64,000 nucleotides of DNA, taken from Corynebacterium falsenii (GTDB lineage: Bacteria > Actinomycetota > Actinomycetes > Mycobacteriales > Mycobacteriaceae). The notes beneath the pieces are model-generated. The model made no database searches and was not told the origin of the DNA. It was given only the letters and a program-made list of their open reading frames with translations. Numbering within the stretch: position 1 is the stretch's first letter; the number at the start of each line of letters is the position of its first letter. Below are positions 42,326-50,979 of the stretch, piece after piece. The position numbers were made by a program, and so were the translations under genes. The DNA is taken from the NCBI GenBank assembly GCA_001054945.1, contig JVKJ01000003.1:124001-188000 (forward strand), in the 5' to 3' direction.

Positions 42326-43377
42326 CGAGCTCGCATGATGAGGTGGATGTGGGAGTGGGGGAGGCGGTGGCGTCCACAAATATCGAGGTGGGCGTGGCGC
42401 GAATTGGGCGCGTGGCGATGCTAACGAACCCGGCAGCGGGGAGGGGTGCGGCCTCGCGTGCGGCGGGGAGGGCGAAGCGGCGGCTGCGCGAGCGTGGGGT
42501 GGAGGTCGTGGCGATTCAGGGGGACAGTGCGGCGGGGTCGCAGAGACTCGCGGCGGAGGCGATTGCGGACGCTAGCATCGATGCGCTGGTGGTGGTCGGC
42601 GGGGATGGGCTGATAGGGCTGGCGCTGCAGGAGCAGGCGCAGTCGGGGAAGCCGCTGGGCATCATTCCCGCAGGTACGGGCAACGATCACGCGCGGGAGT
42701 ACAACATTCCGACGGATCCGGTGCTGGCGGCGGATGTGGTGGCGGATGGATTTTGGACCGTGACGGATCTGGGGCGGATGACGAGTAGGCCGGGGGACGC
42801 GGGTCGGCGCGAGTCGGGGGATGTGGAAGTGACTTGTGAGCCGGGTGACTCGGATCGGCGCGGGCAGAGGTGGTTTGGAACGATCAGCTGTTCTGGTTTT
42901 GACTCGTTGGTCAGCGACCGGACGAACAACATTGCCTGGCCGAAAGGGCGGAGCCGGTACAACCTGGCGATTGTTCTGGAATTTCTGAACTTCCACTCGA
43001 TAGCGACTCGGCTGACCTTGGAGCCCGGGACGGCGGACGAGCGGCAGCTAGAACTGCAGGCGACACTGTGCGCGGTGGGGAACACGAGGTCCTACGGGGG
43101 CGGGATGTATATCTGTCCGCGGGCGGATCACCACGATGGGCTGCTGGATGTGACGGTGATGGGAAAGCTATCTCGCACCCGGGCAGCGATGAAGTTTCGG
43201 AAGGTGTTTTCTGGGGACATCGCAGGTGAGGAGGGGATCCAGATGTACCGGGCGCGGCGGGTGCGGATTGAGATGGCGGGCATCAATGGGTACGCGGACG
43301 GAGAGCGTTTTGCACCGCTGCCGATGGACGTTGAAGCGGTGCCGGGGGCGGGGAAATACTTGGTCCCGCGGCCCTAG
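42322..43377 (+). CDS. Diacylglycerol/lipid kinase (DAGK family, Rv2252-like)
   Basis: 351 residues: a DAGK catalytic domain with NPAAGRGAA, VVVGGDGLIG and PAGTGNDHAR near residues 35-125, and a C-terminal beta domain containing CAVGNTRSYGGGMYICP. These enzymes phosphorylate diacylglycerol or related lipids; Rv2252 makes phosphatidic acid and is linked to PIM metabolism. It overlaps the FAD-oxidase gene by 4 bp (ATGA). The DNA of the N-terminal VASTN codons contains one copy of the GTGGCGTCC(A/C)CAA motif. Confidence 0.9.
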   Translation: MTSSHDEVDVGVGEAVASTNIEVGVARIGRVAMLTNPAAGRGAASRAAGRAKRRLRERGVEVVAIQGDSAAGSQRLAAEAIADASIDALVVVGGDGLIGLALQEQAQSGKPLGIIPAGTGNDHAREYNIPTDPVLAADVVADGFWTVTDLGRMTSRPGDAGRRESGDVEVTCEPGDSDRRGQRWFGTISCSGFDSLVSDRTNNIAWPKGRSRYNLAIVLEFLNFHSIATRLTLEPGTADERQLELQATLCAVGNTRSYGGGMYICPRADHHDGLLDVTVMGKLSRTRAAMKFRKVFSGDIAGEEGIQMYRARRVRIEMAGINGYADGERFAPLPMDVEAVPGAGKYLVPRP

Positions 43378-43436
43378 GTGTAGGTGGTTTGGGCTTCGCT
43401 AGCTGGGATTTGAGACAGACCGATCGAGCGTTAGCT

Positions 43437-43805
43437 CTAGCTGAGGGTGTTGTCGACTTTGCTGGTTGGGGCGGCGGGAGCTGCGGCGTACTGCGCAGCG
43501 ACGATCCCGCTGGTCCGGCCATTGGTCGGGGCGGCGGGGATGTAACGCTCGCCGGGCTGGCCAATGTGCAGTCCGTGTTGGGGGCGGCGGCTGACCGCGG
43601 TGTGGGGATTCGGCTTTGGGATCGGCCGAGCTGATGAGGAGCTGCCGCTGGTGATTGCTCGTACTGCGGCGCTGGCCAGACCCGGTGCGAGGACCTGCGG
43701 GTAGGTCAACGCGCGGCGCTGCGCTGACTGCAGGGCGTGCTGGGAGGTTTGCTGCACACGGCGCTGCGCTGACTGCAGCGCTTGCTGCACAATGGTCATC
43801 GGCAT
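43437..43805 (-). CDS. Small repeat-containing protein, family not recognised
   Basis: 122 residues starting MPMTIVQQALQSAQRR. ALQSAQRR occurs twice near the N-terminus, coded by a 19-bp direct DNA repeat (43715-43733 and 43760-43778). The rest is rich in Ala, Pro and Ser with no membrane helix or signal peptide. The ribosome-binding site is weak, and starts at 43799 and 43805 are both possible. Existence as a gene is uncertain. Confidence 0.45.
   Translation of the reverse strand: MPMTIVQQALQSAQRRVQQTSQHALQSAQRRALTYPQVLAPGLASAAVRAITSGSSSSARPIPKPNPHTAVSRRPQHGLHIGQPGERYIPAAPTNGRTSGIVAAQYAAAPAAPTSKVDNTLS
43715..43778. repeat. 19-bp direct repeat, period 45
   Basis: GGCGCTGCGCTGACTGCAG occurs at 43715-43733 and at 43760-43778, within the small gene at 43437-43805. 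Confidence 0.75.
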
Positions 43806-43887
43806 GAGCAGCAGTGTAGCGGATCGCCTGCGAGGCGAGTTCGGGCTTGGCATTTCTCGCCTGAACTACCGAATTCGCGAACTTTCC

Positions 43888-43950
43888 CGCGCAATCGGCC
43901 CACTTTTGCGTGAGATTGATGGGTTTTCGCGCGAGATCGGCTCATTTCCG
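43888..43950. repeat. Three 21-bp tandem units
   Basis: Units at 43888-43908, 43909-43929 and 43930-43950 share the form CGNGAGATYGGNNCATTTYCG with several mismatches. Adjacent to inverted-repeat copy 4. Confidence 0.6.
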
Positions 43951-43969
43951 CGCCGGCACGGCGGGTTGA

Positions 43970-44047
43970 CTTCCGTGATTCGACATATGTGGGCCAAATG
44001 CGAATCACGACCTGGGGTTTTCTAGAGGGCATGTCGAATCACGGAAG
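43970..44047. repeat. 78-bp inverted-repeat element, copy 4 (perfect arms)
   Basis: Left arm CTTCCGTGATTCGACAT (43970-43986) and right arm ATGTCGAATCACGGAAG (44031-44047) are exact reverse complements over 17 bp, with a 44-bp spacer. This is the best-conserved of the four copies. Confidence 0.9.
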
Positions 44048-44110
44048 CTTGGTTGATCCGCCGGACTGGAATCAGGCCCGCCAATCACGTCCGCAATTCA
44101 GGCCAGCAAA

Positions 44111-44431
44111 TTACGCCAGGGACACAGCAGTTCCGGATGCGGTGACCATCATCATCCCGCCCTGGGGGCCAATGGATTCGTAGTCGATCTTCACACCGAC
44201 CACGCCATTCGCTCCCAGCTCGATGGCCCGCTGAACCATTTCGCCGAGGGCTTGCTCTCGCGCTTGGATGATTTCGCCTTCGTAGGCGGAGGAACGACCG
44301 CCAACGAGGTTGCGGAATCCCGCCCCGATGTCCTTGAACATATTGATTCCAACAACGGTCTCACCAGCGACGATGCGAATATAATTCTGAATTTGGTGGC
44401 CTTCGACAGAAGCGGTTGTGGTGACGATCAC
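44111..44431 (-). CDS. UPF0145 (YbjQ-like) protein
   Basis: 106 residues. [47 protein letters not shown] and a C-terminal [19 protein letters not shown] are the UPF0145/YbjQ pattern, a small pentameric fold family of uncertain function. The GTG at 44431 has GGAGG 8 bp upstream and gives the exact family length; a longer frame to 44524 is not needed. The gene is monocistronic as far as can be seen. Confidence 0.93.
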   Translation of the reverse strand: MIVTTTASVEGHQIQNYIRIVAGETVVGINMFKDIGAGFRNLVGGRSSAYEGEIIQAREQALGEMVQRAIELGANGVVGVKIDYESIGPQGGMMMVTASGTAVSLA

Positions 44432-44645
44432 GGCAGTCCTCCAGGTTCCAATGGGTAGGTGAAGTCGAACGTGGGATTCAAAGTCAGGATAAAAGCGAGC
44501 AGCCTCAGCAAACACGCCCAACACTGTGGACCATTATCAGTGTTCGTCGCAGCCGTTTCCAGCCCCACCCCTCGACCGCACTTCCGAGCCAGGTGGATTC
44601 CCTTATCGTGGGTGGCGTCCCCAGGAATTAGGGAAAGGACCCTCG

Positions 44646-45365
44646 ATGACCAAAGTTTTGATGGTACTCAGCGCCGCCGACAAATGGACCCTCAAGGACG
44701 GGAGCACGCACCCGACCGGATTCTGGGCTGAAGAGTTCGTGGTCCCTTACGATATTTTCTCCGCCGCCGGCTTCGACATCACCGTCGCGACCCCGGGCGG
44801 AAAGGCCCCGACCGTGGACAAGATCAGCCTGGGGCCCCTCAGCGGGCAGCTACCTAAGAAGATCAAGGAAACGAAGGCGCGGCTGCGAGCGCTGAAGCCC
44901 GTCCTCGATCACCCGGAGGACGTCCATACCCAGGACCACAATCAGTTTGACCTGGTCTTTTACCCGGGCGGGCACGGGCCGATGGAGGACCTCGCCGCCG
45001 ATGAGAAGTCCGGAGCGCTACTCGCTGATCGCCTCCAGAGTGGGAAGTTGCTGGCCTTGTTGTGTCACTCGCCCGCGGCGGTGTTGGGAGCCTCCGGAGG
45101 GGGAGACGCCACCGAGTCAGAGTTGAAGCGGAATCCCTTCGCAGGACGGAAGATCACCGGGCTGTCCAACCTGGAGGAGCGGATGTGGCCGTTCTCGTGG
45201 AAGGCCAAGTGGATGCTGGAGAACAAACTCAAGCAGGCAGGGTTGCAATACAACAAGGGGTTCCCGCTGCGGTCCCATGTGGTGGTGGATGGCAACCTCT
45301 ACTCGGGGCAGAATCCGCAGTCGTCGAAGGAGCTGGCCGAGAAGCTGGTGACCGCGCTGCGGTAG
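44646..45365 (+). CDS. DJ-1/PfpI-family protein (Hsp31-like)
   Basis: 239 residues. FYPGGHGPMEDL (near residue 105) precedes the nucleophilic elbow LLCHSPAAVL with the catalytic Cys near 138; Glu in WAEE (near residue 29) completes the usual DJ-1 acid pair. Hsp31-type members are glyoxalase III enzymes or chaperones that handle methylglyoxal damage. The ATG at 44646 follows AAAGGA. The GTGGCGTCCCCAG motif at 44612 lies in the upstream region. Confidence 0.92.
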   Translation: MTKVLMVLSAADKWTLKDGSTHPTGFWAEEFVVPYDIFSAAGFDITVATPGGKAPTVDKISLGPLSGQLPKKIKETKARLRALKPVLDHPEDVHTQDHNQFDLVFYPGGHGPMEDLAADEKSGALLADRLQSGKLLALLCHSPAAVLGASGGGDATESELKRNPFAGRKITGLSNLEERMWPFSWKAKWMLENKLKQAGLQYNKGFPLRSHVVVDGNLYSGQNPQSSKELAEKLVTALR

Positions 45366-45457
45366 GCAGCGGCGGCAGGGTGCCACTACCGCCGGTCCGC
45401 GGCCAATCACGGTGGGGCTGCAGCTTTGTTGCCGCAACCCCTGCGCTGCGCCCCGCG

Positions 45458-47746
45458 CTACTTCTTCAGCGACGTCGGATCAAACTTCCGATCGTCCCGC
45501 GGCACGAGCGGCGGCTGCTTAGTGTGCGGGAACATCTGCCGCCCGATCTCGGCGTTCAGCGTTTCACTGAATACGTTCGTGAAGTGGTGCGCGTCGCGGT
45601 AGGCGACCACATTGCCCATGATCGCGGGGCAGTAGTTGTCAGGGCAGACGAAACCGGACAGATCCAGCTGCGTCACATCCAAGCCCTTGTAGGCCTTGAT
45701 TGAGGGGTTGACCGGCATCAGACTCTGCTCCGTCGTCATCCCGCAGGTGTCATTCACCTCCGCAATTTCCTCCGCCGTGGGCGCAGACGGGTTCGCGAAT
45801 CCGGGGAAGCTCTTTGCCTCATCGGTGCTGTTGAACTGCCCCTCCGCCATCTCGGCCACGCACTGGCGCACATTCTTCGGCTCGTACGCCGGGAACCGAT
45901 CGTCCGTCATGAACCACGGATTATCCCGCATCAGCCACGTATGAATGCCTTCGTCGGTGAAGTTCTTCACCAGGTCCACGTACTCCTTCGGCACGTTCTC
46001 CATGCCCGCACCGCTGATCTCCTGCGGCCGCGTCCCCGTCATGAACACGCCCTCGGTCGGCGGATTCTTCTTGATGTAATCGGTGACCTTCTTCGACCAC
46101 GTCTTACACGACGGGTACGGCGAGCCATCGAATTTCGGCACCGTGGAGTTCACCGGGCAACCCATCTTCAACAGCGGTTTGATCTGCACCTTGTACCGCT
46201 TGCCCACCAAATCCAGCGCAGGCATGTAGTGCTCGGAGTGGGACCCGCCGATCACGTAGAGCGTCTTCTTCGAATCCTTGTCCCCATAAACACAGGGGTT
46301 GTCGGACTCGTTGTAATTCTCCTTGAGAACCAGGTCATCCGAGTCGAACCCAATCTGGCACCCGTCAGGTTGGGTGGGGGGAAGCAGGTCGTCGAACTCG
46401 TCCAGCGGCGGGGTCAGGGGGATGTTCGCAGGTGGTTGGTAGCCGTCAGTGAACTCCAGGGCGCCCGGGTAGAGGCTTCTATCGGACGCCACATCCCATT
46501 GCTGGCGAGCGTCCATCGCGTGCGATTGCTGGATCCACTGTGGCGCCATGAACACCGAACCAGCGATCGCGATGATGACCGCGGCGTACACGGTCTTCGG
46601 CCACACCTTGAGGTGGCGCCACATGTAGCTCGGGCTTGTGACCACGAAGGAGCGCTCTGGCCGCTTGCCCTGGCGCAGCGGCTTCTCGATGAACCGGTTC
46701 GACAACCACGCGAGCCCGAGACTGACGACGATAATGCTGATGCCAGTGAACGGCTTGTGCGGGTTCACGTTCTTCGTGGAGACCAGGATGATCATCAGCG
46801 GCCAGTGCCACAGATATAGCGCGTAGGAAATGCGGCCGAGCGTGCGCAGTGGCTTGGTTTGCAACAGCCACGTGACACCGACCGGCTTTTCACCCTGCCC
46901 AGCGAGCAGAACGAGGGTCGCGCCGCTCAGCGGCAGCAGCGTCCACGGTCCGGGGAACGTGCTGGCGCCATCAACCACCCAACCCGTGGAGATGATCATG
47001 CTCAGGCCAATAATGCCCATCGGCCAGCGCAGCCATGCGGGAAGCGAGGGGACGAGGGGCTTTTTCGCCTCGCCCTCCCGTTGCTTCCGCGGCAGGAGCA
47101 ACAACCCCAGGATGCCGCCGAGCCCGATTTCCCAGAAGCGGGAGAAAGTGGAGTAGTAATTCTGCGCTTGGTCAGTCTGGTGCAGGTGGGTGGCGAAAAT
47201 GAAGGAGGCCAGCGTGCCACCCACCAGTGCGATCCACAGCGCTACCTTGGAAAACTTGCGGAAAATCAGCGCCAGCAGCACCACGATCACCAGGGAACCC
47301 AGGTAAATCTGCAGCTGAGCCGACATGGACCACAGATGCTGGAACGGGCTGACCGTGGCCTGGGCCGCAGCGTAGTCGCGGCCGCTGAAGGCCAGCTGCC
47401 AGTTGATGAAGTAGCCCAGCGCCGCCCCGGCATCTTCGGCCAGTGTGCGGTGCATCAGCCGGTTCATCATGAGGAGCCCAGCCAGCAGCGTGGCTCCTAC
47501 GACAACGGCTAACAGCGGGAACAGGCGCCGTAGGATGCGGATGATCGACTGGATGAGCGTGGTGCCCTTTGGGTTCCTGGCGTTGGCGAGCTGGGAACCG
47601 AAGAAGAACACGCCACCTAGAAGAAGGAAGACGTCCACTCCAGCCGATACGCGACCGACAAAAACATGGAACACGACAACGAGGGCAATCGCGAGTCCGC
47701 GAAGGCCCTCTACATCATGTCTAAATATTTTTCCGCTGCTGGCCAT
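45458..47746 (-). CDS. OafA/YrhL acyltransferase with a C-terminal SGNH domain
   Basis: 762 residues. The N-terminal acyltransferase-3 domain has FRHDVEGLRGLAIALVVVFHV with the catalytic His-Asp pair and about ten membrane helices to residue 400. A C-terminal extracytoplasmic SGNH-like domain begins near residue 490 with VIGGSHSEHYMPAL (Ser block) and ends with DAHHF (Asp-x-x-His, near 717). Proteins of this type O-acetylate cell-wall polymers or lipids; a related corynebacterial enzyme, TmaT, acetylates trehalose monomycolate. The target here is unknown. It is preceded by a gene-poor 100 bp. Confidence 0.92.
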   Translation of the reverse strand: MASSGKIFRHDVEGLRGLAIALVVVFHVFVGRVSAGVDVFLLLGGVFFFGSQLANARNPKGTTLIQSIIRILRRLFPLLAVVVGATLLAGLLMMNRLMHRTLAEDAGAALGYFINWQLAFSGRDYAAAQATVSPFQHLWSMSAQLQIYLGSLVIVVLLALIFRKFSKVALWIALVGGTLASFIFATHLHQTDQAQNYYSTFSRFWEIGLGGILGLLLLPRKQREGEAKKPLVPSLPAWLRWPMGIIGLSMIISTGWVVDGASTFPGPWTLLPLSGATLVLLAGQGEKPVGVTWLLQTKPLRTLGRISYALYLWHWPLMIILVSTKNVNPHKPFTGISIIVVSLGLAWLSNRFIEKPLRQGKRPERSFVVTSPSYMWRHLKVWPKTVYAAVIIAIAGSVFMAPQWIQQSHAMDARQQWDVASDRSLYPGALEFTDGYQPPANIPLTPPLDEFDDLLPPTQPDGCQIGFDSDDLVLKENYNESDNPCVYGDKDSKKTLYVIGGSHSEHYMPALDLVGKRYKVQIKPLLKMGCPVNSTVPKFDGSPYPSCKTWSKKVTDYIKKNPPTEGVFMTGTRPQEISGAGMENVPKEYVDLVKNFTDEGIHTWLMRDNPWFMTDDRFPAYEPKNVRQCVAEMAEGQFNSTDEAKSFPGFANPSAPTAEEIAEVNDTCGMTTEQSLMPVNPSIKAYKGLDVTQLDLSGFVCPDNYCPAIMGNVVAYRDAHHFTNVFSETLNAEIGRQMFPHTKQPPLVPRDDRKFDPTSLKK

Positions 47747-47848
47747 AGCGTTCCCATACTAAGCAACTGCCATCAGCATGGGAAATTGCAAGCCGTCATT
47801 TTCGGGTGAAAACTTGCACTTGACTTACCAGGAGACCCGGTGAATCAG

Positions 47849-48325
47849 CTAGCGCACCAGTGATGCCACGACGGTCTGCGCCATCTCCTCGAGCGCGTTC
47901 TCGTACGGTTCAGGATCACCCACAAACGCCACCGGCTCGGCAGCGAGATCCCACCCCAGCCCAGTGGTGATGCTGCGCATCGCCTTTTCCGCGCCGGTCG
48001 TGTCTTTCCCGCCGCGGATCCACCAACTAAATGGCAGCCCCTTCTTCTCCGACTGCACGGACAGGAACGTGGAATCAAAGTAGTGCTTCAGCGCGCCGCT
48101 GATGTAACCGAAGTTGGCCGGCGTGCCCAAGATGACAGCATCCGCCTGAAGCAGCTCGTCAACGTCGGGTTCCAGTGCCTGGCGCTCCCGGACGTCGATG
48201 GGATCGCCCGTTTCCTCCGCGACCGCGTGGGCGGCGGAGCGGGTGGCGTCCAGAACTGTGGAACTGATCCCCTGAAGAACCGGGGAAGGGCTGTGATGAA
48301 CGACAAGAACTATGCGGCCGGACAT
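47849..48325 (-). CDS. Flavodoxin-like NAD(P)H:FMN reductase
   Basis: 158 residues. VLVVHHSPSPVLQ at the N-terminus corresponds to the FMN phosphate loop; ADAVILGTPANFGYISGALKHYFD (near 62-86) is the flavodoxin-like core typical of the NADPH-dependent FMN reductase/WrbA-like group. It starts 4 bp after the stop of the upstream membrane protein gene, so the two form an operon. Specific substrate unknown. Confidence 0.85.
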   Translation of the reverse strand: MSGRIVLVVHHSPSPVLQGISSTVLDATRSAAHAVAEETGDPIDVRERQALEPDVDELLQADAVILGTPANFGYISGALKHYFDSTFLSVQSEKKGLPFSWWIRGGKDTTGAEKAMRSITTGLGWDLAAEPVAFVGDPEPYENALEEMAQTVVASLVR

Positions 48326-48329
48326 GGGG

Positions 48330-48692
48330 CTACTTGGAATCAGACAGCGCGTACGCTGCGCCAGCGACCGCCGCGGTGACGCTCAGAACTGCCGGCCAGG
48401 AGCCCATCTTCTTGGCCAAGGGGTGAGACAGCCCGAAAGCGGCGACATACCCGGCGGTCAGGCCCGCGGCGGTGGCAGCGCCTGCCTTCTCATTCCAGGA
48501 GCGGGCAGCGTAGCCGCCGGCCGCAGCGAGAATGACCCCGCCAAGGGGGCGGATCCCGGTCTCCCGAGCCGTGATCCAGCCGCCGATCAAGCCGGTTGCC
48601 ACCACCGCGGCGGTGTTCACGTCCTTGGCTGGCTTCAGATCTGCTGGGGCGATCTTGGACAGTGCGGACTTCTTCTGAAATGGATTCTTCAT
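48330..48692 (-). CDS. Small Ala/Gly-rich membrane protein
   Basis: 120 residues starting MKNPFQKKSAL after GGTGGGA. Three Ala/Gly-rich hydrophobic segments (about 33-50, 55-70, 78-115) follow a basic N-terminus. I do not recognise the family. The 4-bp spacing to the flavodoxin-like gene implies joint expression. An alternative ATG at 48704 is possible but lies before the better site. Confidence 0.75.
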   Translation of the reverse strand: MKNPFQKKSALSKIAPADLKPAKDVNTAAVVATGLIGGWITARETGIRPLGGVILAAAGGYAARSWNEKAGAATAAGLTAGYVAAFGLSHPLAKKMGSWPAVLSVTAAVAGAAYALSDSK

Positions 48693-48815
48693 GATTCCCA
48701 CCATACGTCCGACCCGTGGTTAACATCGGGAAGGAGTAGGACCTCCGTGCCCACAAGTATTCGGTATTAACTCACTTCTTCGTCTCATCATCTTGAATCG
48801 GAGGAAAACGACCCC

Positions 48816-50003
48816 GTGGACAGCGAACAGCCCCAGGACCAGCAACCCCAGGACAGCGCACGTCCGACATTCTCAACCACAGCGTCGCAGGACCCGGCTA
48901 CGGTTGACCTCGCTGACCGCTCCCGGTGGCAGCGCACACTGGCCACGCGCCTCACCAGGTTGTGGGGGATGAAATTGCCCATCGTCGGGGCACCGATGGC
49001 AGGGAGGACGGACGCCACCCTCGCGGCCGCTGTCTCCATCGGCGGGGGCATGGGGATGTTCGGGGCCGGAGCTAAGAGCACAAGAGAGTGGATCATCGAC
49101 AATGCGCGCCGGGTTGAGCAGCTGATCGAGGAATACAACCACGGCAACGGCCTGCGCCCGCCACGAGAAGGGAGAGGCGCTGCCGGCTCCCGGGATGCCG
49201 AAGAATTGAATGTCGACGAGCTGGAGTGGGTGGACCCGAAAAACTACGGCATTGGACTGATGATCTTCGCCCTGGAGGATAATCCCGAACAGTGGGAGGC
49301 CGTGCTGGAGGCGCGGCCGAAGGTGGTGTCGCTGGGATTTGGAGACCCGACGCCGTTCATCGAGCAGGCACATGAGGCGGGGATCAGTGTGGTTTCCCCG
49401 GTCAATGATGAGGCGCAGCTGCGGCAGGCACTGGATGCCGGGGTGGATGCGTTGACGCTGCAGGGGGCTGATGCCGGCGGCCACACCGGGCACATTTCCA
49501 CGATGGTGTGGATGCAGATGGCTTTAGCGATCGTGGAGAACCGCGCGCCAGGAATCCCCACCGCGGTTGCTGGCGGGATCGGTAGTGGTCGCGGACTGGC
49601 TGCCGTTTTGGCCGCGGGCGCAGATGCGGCGTGGATAGGTACGGGTTTGCTGGCGTCCCCAGAAAGCACCGGAACTGCGGATATGCGAGAGATGGCGGTG
49701 CGCGCGGGGGCACGGGATACGGTCCTCACGGACATTTACGACCGGGCTGAGCAGGTGCCGTGGGATACGGAGACATGGCCGACGCGGACCCTCAAGAACC
49801 CCTTTACGGATGTCTACGCGGAGATGTCACGGCAGGGGGACGTCACTGATGAGGAACTGATTTCAGCGAGGAAGGGGGAGTTTGCCGAAGATCAGAAGTT
49901 GCATGTGGGACAGTCGGTGGGGCTGGTGCACTCGGAAAGGCCAGCATCCGAAGTGGTGAAGGCGTACGCCCGAGATGCGGTGCGATTCTTGACGAGGCCG
50001 TGA
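48816..50003 (+). CDS. Nitronate monooxygenase-type flavoprotein
   Basis: 395 residues of the NMO/2-nitropropane dioxygenase TIM-barrel family: LPIVGAPMAGRTDATLAAAVSIGGGMGMFGAG at the start of the barrel, LQGADAGGHTG (near 220) with the catalytic-type His, and VAGGIGSGRGLAAVLAAGADAAWIGTGLLA binding FMN phosphate. Such enzymes oxidise nitronates or reduce quinones. The start is GTG 48816 with GGAGG 9 bp upstream. About 45 extra N-terminal residues are Gln/Asp/Pro-rich. The DUF488 gene follows 33 bp later. Confidence 0.9.
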   Translation: MDSEQPQDQQPQDSARPTFSTTASQDPATVDLADRSRWQRTLATRLTRLWGMKLPIVGAPMAGRTDATLAAAVSIGGGMGMFGAGAKSTREWIIDNARRVEQLIEEYNHGNGLRPPREGRGAAGSRDAEELNVDELEWVDPKNYGIGLMIFALEDNPEQWEAVLEARPKVVSLGFGDPTPFIEQAHEAGISVVSPVNDEAQLRQALDAGVDALTLQGADAGGHTGHISTMVWMQMALAIVENRAPGIPTAVAGGIGSGRGLAAVLAAGADAAWIGTGLLASPESTGTADMREMAVRAGARDTVLTDIYDRAEQVPWDTETWPTRTLKNPFTDVYAEMSRQGDVTDEELISARKGEFAEDQKLHVGQSVGLVHSERPASEVVKAYARDAVRFLTRP

Positions 50004-50036
50004 GTGGGGAGCTCTCGCGAGGAAAGGAGCAGTGTT

Positions 50037-50459
50037 ATGAACGAGCGCGCTATTAACGAGGTCGATGCTGGTCGGCTGTACGACTTCCTGGATCAGGAGG
50101 GGTCGGAGCACGATGCGCGGCTATTCCTGGTCGATCGACTGTGGCCTCGCGGGGTGGCAAAGGAGCGGCTGCACCTGGACGGTTGGCCGAAAGAGTTGGC
50201 TCCGAGCAATGAGTTGAGGAAGGCGTTCCACGCGGGGAACCTGGAATTCGAGGATTTCGCGGAACGCTATCGCGAGGAGCTGGATCGCCAACTGGATGAG
50301 GGCGAATTGGACAGCGCCCTGAATGAACTACGGGAAGCGGGGGCTTCCGCGGACGGCGGCCGTGTGGTGCTGTTGTACGGCGCGAAGGATACGGAGCAGA
50401 ACCATGCTCTTGTGATCCGGGACTGGCTGCGAGACCTGCTTCGGTCTGAGGCGGAGTAG
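50037..50459 (+). CDS. DUF488-family protein
   Basis: 140 residues. LVDRLWPRGVAKERLHLDGWPKELAPSNELRKAF is the DUF488 core and VVLLYGAKDTEQNHALVIRDWL the C-terminal signature. Family members are of uncertain function, proposed to bind nucleic acids or metals. The ATG at 50037 with GGAG upstream is preferred over an in-frame GTG at 50004 directly after the nitronate monooxygenase stop. Probably an operon with that gene. Confidence 0.92.
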   Translation: MNERAINEVDAGRLYDFLDQEGSEHDARLFLVDRLWPRGVAKERLHLDGWPKELAPSNELRKAFHAGNLEFEDFAERYREELDRQLDEGELDSALNELREAGASADGGRVVLLYGAKDTEQNHALVIRDWLRDLLRSEAE

Positions 50460-50676
50460 GGCGGGGCCGAGAAGAGAGCGTAGCCATCTACGATAACGTG
50501 AAAATCTGGCGATTCTCCTGAGATTTAGAAAAAACTTTTAAGTCTATTCTTATGTGTAAATTCTGGAGAAAGTGCTGGTCAAGGCGGGTGTCTTCGGGTA
50601 GCCGGGGTAAGTGAAGTAACCCCAGTGACTGCTGAGGTTGTGGCGAAACTGAAAATTAACCGGCACAATTACCCAC

Positions 50677-50979
50677 ATGGATACTTTGACTCTTGCTTTG
50701 AACGGCACTGACGGAATGGGAATCATCGGCTGGATCATCATCGGTGGTCTGGCTGGCTGGATCGGTTCCAAGATCATGGGCACCGACGCCCAGATGGGCA
50801 TCCCAGCCAACATCATCGTCGGCATCATCGGCGGCTTGCTGGGTGGCTGGATCTTCAAGGCCCTGAACATCCTCGACGGTAACGGCGGCATGTTCTGGTC
50901 CTTCCTGACCTGCCTCATCGGCGCCTGCATCCTGCTGGCCATCCTCAAGGCTGTCACCGGCCGGGGCGCTCGCCGCTAA
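50677..50979 (+). CDS. GlsB/YeaQ/YmgE-family stress membrane protein
   Basis: 100 residues with three membrane helices. WIIIGGLAGWIGSKIMG, GIPANIIVGIIGGLLGGWIF and a third helix ending ILKAV match the transglycosylase-associated (YeaQ) family, small proteins often induced by stress. There is no Shine-Dalgarno sequence; CACAAT 7 bp upstream of ATG could be a -10 element for a leaderless mRNA. The 217-bp upstream region is AT-rich. Confidence 0.9.
   Translation: MDTLTLALNGTDGMGIIGWIIIGGLAGWIGSKIMGTDAQMGIPANIIVGIIGGLLGGWIFKALNILDGNGGMFWSFLTCLIGACILLAILKAVTGRGARR

Larger units (their letters stand above)
43806..44110. other. Repeat-bearing intergenic region
   Basis: 305 bp between two minus-strand genes. 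It contains three 21-bp tandem units (43888-43950) and inverted-repeat element copy 4 (43970-44047). No supported gene. Confidence 0.5.

Noticed and set aside
43792-44025. Small plus-strand frame with REI repeats
   Set aside because: The repeats follow from the 21-bp DNA units; no ribosome-binding site, and it overlaps the element and another start.
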